From assembly GCA_027007865.1 (NCBI GenBank), contig JALTEE010000481.1:1-5408 (forward strand): a stretch of DNA of 5,408 nucleotides. Reading direction: 5' to 3'. Within the stretch, counting starts at the first letter, position 1, and each line of letters begins with the position of its first letter. The notes under the pieces are model-generated. The model saw only the letters and a program-made list of their open reading frames with translations. It was not told the DNA's origin and made no database searches. Position numbers and translations under genes: made by a program. The stretch is from a bacterium. Its GTDB lineage: Bacteria > UBP14 > UBA6098 > B30-G16. Shown here in pieces: positions 1 through 5,408 of this stretch.

Positions 1-3
1 AAA

Positions 4-21
4 GAAAAAAATACTTTTTTC
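4..21. other. A-tract/T-tract inverted repeat upstream of the promoter
   Basis: GAAAAAA (4-10) is the exact reverse complement of TTTTTTC (15-21), with the 4-base spacer ATAC. It lies 10 bases before the -35 box at 32-37. It could be the weak end of a terminator for a gene left of the window, or an A/T-rich upstream element helping the promoter. The stem is almost all A-T pairs, so a stable RNA hairpin is doubtful. Confidence 0.25.
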
Positions 22-31
22 AATTGAGGGG

Positions 32-59
32 TTGACATTTGAATAATTATAAATATATT
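32..59 (+). promoter_or_regulatory. Predicted sigma-70-type promoter of the secreted-protein gene
   Basis: A perfect TTGACA -35 box is at 32-37. Sixteen bases later, TATATT at 54-59 matches the TATAAT consensus at 5 of 6 positions. This puts the transcription start near 66 and gives a leader of about 26 bases holding the ribosome binding site. The whole region is very A/T-rich, so other -10 registers, such as 56-61 with an 18-base spacer, are possible. The -35 box is the stronger part of the call. Its form differs from the TTTG/TAnnTTTG promoters known in Bacteroidota. Confidence 0.55.
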
Positions 60-80
60 ACTATCAAATATAAATAGTAT

Positions 81-85
81 GGAGG
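81..85 (+). promoter_or_regulatory. Shine-Dalgarno site for the secreted-protein gene
   Basis: GGAGG at 81-85 is followed by a 7-base spacer and ATG at 93. This is close to ideal spacing and decides the start codon, which also sits directly before a standard signal peptide. Clear use of a strong ribosome binding site is uncommon in Bacteroidota, so it is a mild hint towards another lineage. Confidence 0.85.
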
Positions 86-92
86 ATAATCA

Positions 93-2528
93 ATGAAAAA
101 GTATTCAATATTTTTACTGGTATTGCTTGCCTTTGCGCTCTGCTATGGTCAATACACGCTCAAAGAATCTTATTATGGTGCTGGTGGTCCTGTTGGAGCG
201 AGTGGCGGAGGTTACGATATGTGGGGAAGTGCACTCGGGCAGACTGCGGTAACAACTGTAAATGGCGGAACATATAAGGATGAGCAGGGTTTCTATCACG
301 GCGAAAAAATGCTCTATGTATATTTTTGCGCCGAAGATACGCAGCGCGCTGTGAACGGAGATGCTGATGCGATGAGTATCTGGGGAGATACGCTCAAAGT
401 TGTCGTTCATTATCTATATCGAGGTATTTGGAAAGATGACACGATTGGAACGCCTGGAACTCTCGCTGTATGGGTCGATTCTGTGCAATCGGGAGATAAT
501 TTCTGGTATGAAAAAAAGGCGATTTTTCAGAGTGCAGCGGATGGTAGTTGTCCAGAGGGCGACCCGTGCGACCCGAATTATCACCGTTGGGCGAGACCCG
601 ACACTGCAAACAATGATGTCGCCGTTGTCGACCCCACACACGCAGGAACACAAACCGAGCCGAAACTCGTTACCATCGATTTCTATGAACAATTCAGGAC
701 CGCCAACCCGATAGAGTTTGATCCACCTGATAGTTCTGCACCAAGGACATTCGCAGGTGGGCTGGTTGACTATGTGAACTTTAAGAAATTCGGTGGCGAT
801 AGTGTCTGGGATGATTCTCTTATGCACGCTGACACAGTCCGAATCTGGGCAGATAAAGGGAATGCCGCATACACAAGCAAATTTATCTATTCCGATACCA
901 CTGACAGCGGATGGATTACAATCTCATCACACACCTTTAACCCATATATCAAAACAGTGAATAATGTAATAAAATACCAGCAGCCTTATAATGCTACTTA
1001 TGCGAACAATATTTTATGGCGTAGATATACGCTGTTCGGTGTTCCCCTGTATCCACGGGAAGATACGGTAGCATACCGTCATTTCGCCCATGCACACGGA
1101 TGTGACAGCACAGGACTCGGATACGGCGAGCAGGATATCGTTCTATACGATGATATGCACACGGTTTGCGGCGATAGTTCAGATTCCAACTGTGGAACTT
1201 GGGAGAGTTGGTATAGAATTTTGCGCTATTATCCATCGGAAGGTTCTTATAGAAGATATCAAGGACCCGATGGCACACATAATCCCGATAGATTTTCACC
1301 TGGTCTCGGTTTTTGGGGCAATCAAATTCACTGCGACGCTATCCCGTTCGATGTATATGGCGTGATGGCAGATACGACGGACAGTTTTGAAATGCCGCTT
1401 TGGAAATATGACGGTTCGAGCAATAATACAAAATATAATATGCTTGCAAATCCATTCTACAACCCGCAGGACGATACAATAAAGGTTAGACCTGATAAAT
1501 GGCAAGTTAGGCATTTCTATGCTACCGGGGACAGCACAGCAAAAATCACTGATGCTGCAGTAGCAAGATGGCTTCAAGGTTATATTGCTGTGTGGCGAAG
1601 AGTGAGTGAAACAAGTTGGGCTTATGTGCATATAGCAATAAATGGTGAGGTAGCTGATGACACACTTATCTATGAATGGGAAGGATACTGGATTATGACC
1701 GACACGCTCAAAGATAGTTTGGATGTGATTATGTATGTTGAATCACAGGCGCCGGCTGCGCTTTTACGACGAACGACAATGTCTGAGACAGAATGGTTTG
1801 TCCAATTATCTGCAAAACCTCAGAACGGCTACGAATGGGATGTATATAACCGAGCAGGATTTTCTACCAGAAAATTCGCCGATTGTGAAGAAATGCCACC
1901 GTTCACATATCCACCCGATATAAAAAATCCTATGAGATTGTATTTTACAAAGGATGGTAAAGAACTTGCATATTCTTTCTACAACGAAGAGCAGAACATT
2001 TACAGTTACCATACGGTTCTCGAACCCGGGCAGTATTCCGACCAGCAAATAACGCTGTATTGGGATGTGAGTAAATTGCCGGATGGATATATAGCGATGT
2101 TGAAAATACCGGGCATCGGCGATGTCGATTTGCGTGCGCAGAGCGAAGTTACTCTTCCACCCGCGCAAGGTAAAAGTGTCGAGATGGAATTGTATATCTA
2201 TCCTGTTTCCGCACCTGTCAGCGCCGCTGAACAACATTTACCCGATAAATTCTTCCTGTCGTCGGCGATACCGAACCCATTTAACTTGACAGCAACAATT
2301 CAGTTCGGGATACCTTATGGACACGGAAACAATGTGCAACTTGAGATATACGACCAGAGCGGACGCAAAGTGCGGACTTTGTGGAACAAATCCACGGCGC
2401 CCGGATATTATTCTGTGGTTTGGGATGGCAAAAACGATATGGGCAACAATGTCCCGACCGGCATCTATTTCTGCAGAATCGTTCATCCAGAGTTCACGGA
2501 TACGAAGCGCGCTGTGTTGATAAAATAA
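93..2528 (+). CDS. Secreted protein with C-terminal FlgD-Ig / type IX (PNPFN) sorting-like domain
   Basis: Exported protein of 811 residues; its molecular function is not recognised. Residues 1-20 form a signal peptide (KK, then a hydrophobic core), probably cut near G20/Q21. C18 follows Leu, so this is not a good lipobox. Residues 24-70 carry a glycine-rich pattern, SGGGY (37-41), GQ (49-50) and GFYHG (66-70), recurrent at the N terminus of surface proteins of FCB and candidate phyla. Residues 72-715 are rich in Trp, Tyr and Asp, look beta-rich, show no catalytic signature, and contain a degenerate duplication (312-446 and 448-550). The mature part has nine Cys, including a C153/C159 pair. 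The tail (715-811) has PNPFN (727-731), IYD, GRKVR, WDGKND (777-782) and GIYF (790-793), as in FlgD-Ig and T9SS type A sorting domains, which are cleaved or retained during outer-membrane export in T9SS bacteria. The start is set by GGAGG and the signal peptide; a terminator follows the stop after 23 bases. It is probably a single-gene transcript. Surface or extracellular location is well supported; binding, structural or enzymatic role is open. Confidence 0.9.
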   Translation: MKKYSIFLLVLLAFALCYGQYTLKESYYGAGGPVGASGGGYDMWGSALGQTAVTTVNGGTYKDEQGFYHGEKMLYVYFCAEDTQRAVNGDADAMSIWGDTLKVVVHYLYRGIWKDDTIGTPGTLAVWVDSVQSGDNFWYEKKAIFQSAADGSCPEGDPCDPNYHRWARPDTANNDVAVVDPTHAGTQTEPKLVTIDFYEQFRTANPIEFDPPDSSAPRTFAGGLVDYVNFKKFGGDSVWDDSLMHADTVRIWADKGNAAYTSKFIYSDTTDSGWITISSHTFNPYIKTVNNVIKYQQPYNATYANNILWRRYTLFGVPLYPREDTVAYRHFAHAHGCDSTGLGYGEQDIVLYDDMHTVCGDSSDSNCGTWESWYRILRYYPSEGSYRRYQGPDGTHNPDRFSPGLGFWGNQIHCDAIPFDVYGVMADTTDSFEMPLWKYDGSSNNTKYNMLANPFYNPQDDTIKVRPDKWQVRHFYATGDSTAKITDAAVARWLQGYIAVWRRVSETSWAYVHIAINGEVADDTLIYEWEGYWIMTDTLKDSLDVIMYVESQAPAALLRRTTMSETEWFVQLSAKPQNGYEWDVYNRAGFSTRKFADCEEMPPFTYPPDIKNPMRLYFTKDGKELAYSFYNEEQNIYSYHTVLEPGQYSDQQITLYWDVSKLPDGYIAMLKIPGIGDVDLRAQSEVTLPPAQGKSVEMELYIYPVSAPVSAAEQHLPDKFFLSSAIPNPFNLTATIQFGIPYGHGNNVQLEIYDQSGRKVRTLWNKSTAPGYYSVVWDGKNDMGNNVPTGIYFCRIVHPEFTDTKRAVLIK
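354..425 (+). other. Half-dockerin-like Asp-rich segment within the secreted protein
   Basis: Residues 88-111 begin with an N-x-D-x-D loop (N88, D90, D92) and an Asp at loop position 12 (D99), followed by TLKVVVHYLYRG. This resembles one F-hand repeat of a dockerin, of the kind often ending in YLF.GG in secreted proteins of candidate phyla. The hydrophobic residue expected at loop position 8 is Ser, with Ile at 9, and no second copy follows. It could equally be a beta strand of the next domain. Confidence 0.25.
1026..1742 (+). repeat. Degenerate internal duplication in the secreted protein (two modules)
   Basis: Two successive modules share an ordered set of motifs. Module A (residues 312-446) runs YTLFGVPLYP, REDT, WYRILRYYP, PGLGFW, then a D-rich strand. 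Module B (448-550) runs YNMLANPFYNP, QDDT, AVWRRV, WEGYW, then TDTLKDSLDV. The alignment of YTLFGVPLYP-REDTV with YNMLANPFYNPQDDTI is the clearest part, with P, Y, D and T in register. Identity outside the motifs is low, and the modules differ in length by about 30 residues, so this is an old duplication at protein level and not a DNA repeat. Confidence 0.5.
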
Positions 2529-2551
2529 TTTTCTGGCAAAGTAAAAATTAT

Positions 2552-2583
2552 AGCGGGAATTCGATGGAGGGGGAATTCCCGCT
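2552..2583. terminator. Bidirectional intrinsic terminator between the convergent genes
   Basis: AGCGGGAATTC (2552-2562) and GAATTCCCGCT (2573-2583) form a perfect 11-bp stem with a 10-base purine-rich loop (2563-2572). On the + strand the stem is followed by GTTTTATTATT, 23 bases after the secreted-protein stop codon. On the - strand it is followed by ATAATTTTTAC, 117 bases after the ftsK stop codon. Both T-tracts are short but correctly placed, so the one hairpin can end both transcripts. The + strand call is the stronger because of its closeness to the stop codon. Confidence 0.8.
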
Positions 2584-2680
2584 GTTTTATTATTCGACTA
2601 ATAATTGTCGATTTCCTCGCCTATATCAAGTTTAAAATTTATTTCAAATACACTATTCGTTTCCTTATGTGCTTTCCATT

Positions 2681-2695
2681 CCTGCAGGCGCGCCT
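2681..2695. other. Overlapping GC-rich palindromes next to the ftsK stop codon
   Basis: CCTGCAGG (2681-2688) overlaps GGCGCGCC (2687-2694) by two bases; the second extends to the 10-base palindrome AGGCGCGCCT (2686-2695). These are the SbfI and AscI recognition sequences. They sit five bases past the ftsK stop codon in an otherwise A/T-rich spacer. No role is evident, and no T-tract follows on either strand, so it is not a terminator. Confidence 0.4.
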
Positions 2696-2699
2696 CATT

Positions 2700-5390
2700 T
2701 TACTGCATATTTTTCTTCAATTCATCGAGTTCGTCGAGTGTTTTGATGAGGACTTCCCGCGCTTTGCTACCTTCGAAAGTTCCTACTATGCCTGCCGCTT
2801 CGAGTTGGTCGATAATCGATGCGGCTCTCGTATATCCGATGCGCAATTTTCGCTGGAGATGCGATGCGGAGCCCTTTTGCGCGATAACAATGATTTTCGC
2901 CGCCTCCCAGAATAAATCGTCCTGCTCGGTTTGCGAAACTCTTTTTGCAAGTTCCTCCTTGAACGAAAGTTGCATCGCCTGCGGATTTGGGAATTGCTTT
3001 AAGTATTCTACAAGAGATTCGGTCTCTTCGGTGGAAACATAGGAGCCGTGAATTCTGATGGGGTCTGCGAAACCGCTCGGCAGATAAAGCATATCGCCTT
3101 GCCCGAGCAATCGTTCCGCTCCCCCCATATCGAGAATTGTTCTCGAATCGATTTTGCTGCGCACTTTGAATGCGATGCGCGATGGGAAATTCGCTTTGAT
3201 TATACCTGTAACCACATCGACTGACGGTCTCTGTGTTGCGAGAATGAGATGAATTCCCACAGCACGCGCCATTTGTGCGAGACGAGCAATGGGTTCTTCT
3301 ATCTCGTTTGCGACGGTCATCATCAAATCTGCCAATTCGTCCACGATAATGATTATATGCGGTAGCAGGTGCCCGAGTTCTGGTTTATTTTCGACCATTT
3401 TGTTGTAGTCCGCCAGTTTTCTGACGCGGGCTTCTGCAAGTTTTTTATATCGTCGTTCCATTTCTATAAGTCCCCAGTTGAATGCCGCAGATGCCTCTTT
3501 GTTCTCCACGATAACAGGCGCAATCAAGAATGGAATACCATTGTAAATCGATAGTTCGAGCCGTTTCGGGTCGATGAGCAACAGGCGTAGTTCCATCGGC
3601 GTTTTTTTACACACGAAACTCGTTATAATGGAATTTATGCAGACGGATTTTCCGGAACCTGTTGCGCCTGCGATTAACAGATGAGGCATTTTCGACAGGT
3701 CTGCGACAATAGGTTCGCCAGCAACGCCTTTGCCGAGTGCGATTGGCAGCGACGCTTGCGAATTCATAAAAGCGGGCGACTCGAGCACATTCAAAATATG
3801 AACAGTTTCGATTTCCTTGTTCGGCACTTCGACGCCGACAGTTCCTTTGCCGGGTATCGGTGCAACGATTCTGACATCGCGGGCTTTCAGTGCGAGAGCG
3901 AGGTCGTCCGCCAACTGTGAAATGCGCGACACTTTCGTTCCCGGCTCCGGCTCGAATTCATACCTCGTAATGACTGGACCAGGCGTAATTGCTTTTATCT
4001 GACCGTTTATTTTATATGTTTTGAGCGCATCAAAAAGTTGCTTCGCCTTAATGCGCAGTTCGTATTCGGAATATTGCTGTGTTCGATGTGGTGGCTGCGT
4101 AAAAATTTCTCCCAACGGAGGACTCTCGAAAGGTGTTTCAGAAAGTCTTATAACGCTCTCACCATCTTCCTCGATAACTGTTTTATCGGCATCGCCTTCT
4201 TTGATTTCCTCGCCGATATCTTCCTCCTCTTCCTCGTTTTCCACAGCATCGATTTCCACGCCAGGACTTTCCACAGGCTCAATTACCTCGATTTGCTCGG
4301 GAGTTTCCGTCGCCGATTCCACTGTTGTTTCAATGTTCTGTGCTTCTTCTTTTTCGCTCTCGTCGATACCTGTTTTTTCGTCGATTATACCGGGCGCTGT
4401 ATCAGGGATTTTTCTCATCAACCAGGGTGGCAATTTTTCTTCCGCACTTTCTTGTTCCGCATTTTCTGTGGGAGTTTGGGCAATTTCAGCATTCTCCTGC
4501 GCCGGTGCGGAAACGATTACTTCTTCCGAACCTGCCGACGAACTAAATGGTGGTATCACGGAAATTTTTTCTTCGATGGACGAACCGACTTTTGCATTTT
4601 CGGCTTGTTCACCCGAAACAATCGGCGGTGGAACGAATTCCATATCCTCCAATCCGGGCGATGTTTCGAGCGGTTTATCTGCTTCGCCTTCTGAAACTTG
4701 CTTTTGCGGAGGAATTAATAGTTCTTCGGGGAGTTGTCCAGGAACAATATTTCCAGTTCTCGTTGCAGAAATTTTTCTGTGAATTTGTTCCTGCCGTTGT
4801 CGGTGCTGCTCGATTATTTTTTGCCGTTCTCTGCGGGCTTTTTCCTTGCGTTTTTCGGAAATGCTGCCAGCGATGCCGAAAATTGCTCCGACGGAATTTG
4901 CAATCCATCTCGCAGGTCGCGAAAAACCGATTCCTGTGGACCAGAAAACCCATACGATAAATATTGCGAATGCGATGGCGACTTCCCCGACGGAACCTGT
5001 GTGCGCAAGCAATTTCGACAATGACAATCCCGCTTTGCCGATTAGAATTTCCTTAAATTCTCCGCCAATAGCGGCAATCGGCAGCGCAAAAGCAACAATC
5101 CATCCGAAGACAAACCCTGTTATTTTTGCGAGTCGGGCAAATTTCCAAGAAAGTATTCTACCGATGCTCCACAATATCAGCAGCAATCCTAAAATTATGC
5201 TAAAATAACCGGCAATTTTAATTGCGTAGAAAGCCACCCACGCGCCAAAAGGACCCGTTAAGTTTTGAACAGGACGAGGTGATGGCAGAAACCATTCTCC
5301 CAAAGTGATATCGTGTGGGGAATAGGTCAAAATCGCAAGAACTAATGCTATTCCGAGCAAAAATAACGATATTATCGAAAGTGTTTTCAT
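2700..5390 (-). CDS. ftsK: DNA translocase FtsK/SpoIIIE family
   Basis: Septum-bound, ATP-driven double-stranded DNA pump that clears and aligns chromosome termini during division, usually with XerC/XerD acting at dif. Four membrane segments lie at about 4-23, 52-77, 88-112 and 136-155, with the family's NLTGPFGA motif (43-50) between the first two. Residues 176-207 are basic and probably coiled coil. Residues 208-435 are a Pro/Glu-rich acidic linker. The alpha domain starts near 436. The beta motor carries Walker A GATGSGKS (575-582, K581), LIDPKR (605-610), Walker B with D684/E685, LATQRPS (717-723) and GGAERLLGQGDML (756-768). The gamma winged helix spans about 822-886, ending GSKAREVL. 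At 896 residues it is longer than SpoIIIE (about 790) and shorter than E. coli FtsK (1329), as the linker length predicts. The ATG is preceded by an in-frame TAA (5408-5406), and there is no other Met before residue 250, so the start is firm even though no Shine-Dalgarno site is visible. Unusual: Ser858 replaces the Arg expected in the KOPS-recognition helix. The gene is intact and convergent with the secreted-protein gene. Confidence 0.97.
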   Translation of the reverse strand: MKTLSIISLFLLGIALVLAILTYSPHDITLGEWFLPSPRPVQNLTGPFGAWVAFYAIKIAGYFSIILGLLLILWSIGRILSWKFARLAKITGFVFGWIVAFALPIAAIGGEFKEILIGKAGLSLSKLLAHTGSVGEVAIAFAIFIVWVFWSTGIGFSRPARWIANSVGAIFGIAGSISEKRKEKARRERQKIIEQHRQRQEQIHRKISATRTGNIVPGQLPEELLIPPQKQVSEGEADKPLETSPGLEDMEFVPPPIVSGEQAENAKVGSSIEEKISVIPPFSSSAGSEEVIVSAPAQENAEIAQTPTENAEQESAEEKLPPWLMRKIPDTAPGIIDEKTGIDESEKEEAQNIETTVESATETPEQIEVIEPVESPGVEIDAVENEEEEEDIGEEIKEGDADKTVIEEDGESVIRLSETPFESPPLGEIFTQPPHRTQQYSEYELRIKAKQLFDALKTYKINGQIKAITPGPVITRYEFEPEPGTKVSRISQLADDLALALKARDVRIVAPIPGKGTVGVEVPNKEIETVHILNVLESPAFMNSQASLPIALGKGVAGEPIVADLSKMPHLLIAGATGSGKSVCINSIITSFVCKKTPMELRLLLIDPKRLELSIYNGIPFLIAPVIVENKEASAAFNWGLIEMERRYKKLAEARVRKLADYNKMVENKPELGHLLPHIIIIVDELADLMMTVANEIEEPIARLAQMARAVGIHLILATQRPSVDVVTGIIKANFPSRIAFKVRSKIDSRTILDMGGAERLLGQGDMLYLPSGFADPIRIHGSYVSTEETESLVEYLKQFPNPQAMQLSFKEELAKRVSQTEQDDLFWEAAKIIVIAQKGSASHLQRKLRIGYTRAASIIDQLEAAGIVGTFEGSKAREVLIKTLDELDELKKNMQ

Positions 5391-5402
5391 TATGATATAG
5401 AT

Positions 5403-5408
5403 ATTTTA
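5403..5408 (-). promoter_or_regulatory. Possible -10 box of ftsK, close to the start codon
   Basis: Read on the - strand, TAAAAT (5408-5403) matches TATAAT at 5 of 6 positions and lies 12 bases before the ATG at 5390. Transcription would then begin about 5 to 7 bases before the start codon, giving a nearly leaderless mRNA. This fits the lack of any GGAGG-like site in the 18 visible upstream bases. The -35 region is outside the window, and such matches are common in A/T-rich DNA. Confidence 0.25.

Noticed and set aside
79..96. Five-codon mini-ORF (MEDNQ) whose TGA overlaps the ATG at 93 as ATGA
   Set aside because: Its ATG overlaps the GGAGG site itself, and it has no ribosome binding site of its own, so a regulatory leader peptide is unlikely. 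The overlap is probably chance.
102..155. Lipoprotein signal (Cys18 in the signal peptide)
   Set aside because: The residue before Cys18 is Leu, not Gly, Ala or Ser as a lipobox needs; ordinary signal peptidase I cleavage after G20 fits better.
340..352. Near-repeat AGCGCGCTGTG found again near 2506-2516
   Set aside because: The two copies encode QRAV and KRAV in unrelated parts of the protein, and the match is only about 11 bases long, so chance explains it.
2563..2573. G-rich terminator loop as a KOPS-like FtsK target (GGGNAGGG)
   Set aside because: The best register matches only 6 of 8 bases, and one site near the ftsK gene would mean nothing without a genome-wide skew.
2594..2611. Short inverted repeat TCGAC...GTCGA in the intergenic region
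   Set aside because: The stem is only 5 bp with an 8-base loop and no T-tract on either side; it is too weak to call a second terminator.
2605..3042. Open frame of 145 codons on the + strand opposite the 3' end of ftsK
   Set aside because: The product is a Ser/Cys-rich shadow of the conserved gamma-domain coding sequence, and ftsK conservation accounts for the lack of stop codons.
4021..4782. Open frames of 253 and 218 codons on the + strand opposite the ftsK linker
   Set aside because: They lie antisense to the low-complexity acidic linker. Their Ser-rich and Phe/Arg-rich products simply mirror its Glu/Pro/Ala codons. They have no ribosome binding site or recognisable domain.

Overview
The window holds two large convergent genes, both complete, with no RNA gene, CRISPR array, insertion sequence or phage gene that I can see. 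The left gene (93-2528, +) encodes an 811-residue secreted protein. It has a signal peptide, an N-terminal glycine-rich GGG...GQ...GFY segment, a large unrecognised beta-rich middle, and a C-terminal PNPFN...WDGKND...GIYF domain of the FlgD-Ig / type IX sorting-domain kind. The right gene (2700-5390, -) encodes an 896-residue FtsK/SpoIIIE DNA translocase with all expected parts: four membrane segments, a long acidic linker, alpha and beta motor domains with Walker A and B, and a winged-helix gamma domain.

Organism: secreted proteins combining this N-terminal segment with a PNPFN tail are typical of the FCB superphylum and of uncultured lineages such as WOR-3/Stahlbacteria, Cloacimonadota and Marinimicrobia. 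GC content looks moderate (mid-40s percent by eye). A GGAGG ribosome binding site and a TTGACA-type promoter before the left gene argue mildly against Bacteroidota proper, which seldom use either. I cannot name the phylum more closely.

Layout: 1-92 is the promoter and leader of the secreted-protein gene. 93-2528 is that gene. 2529-2699 is a convergent intergenic region with one strong, apparently bidirectional terminator (2552-2583) and a GC-rich palindrome pair beside the ftsK stop codon. 2700-5390 is ftsK. 5391-5408 is the start of its leader, with an in-frame stop codon at the window edge that fixes the ATG at 5390.

The two genes have no evident functional link: one product goes to the cell surface or outside, the other works at the division septum in chromosome segregation. 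They share only a terminator. I see no clear new multi-gene system. The most useful leads are a degenerate internal duplication in the secreted protein, a changed DNA-recognition helix in FtsK gamma (Ser where the KOPS-contacting Arg is expected), and a possibly leaderless ftsK start.
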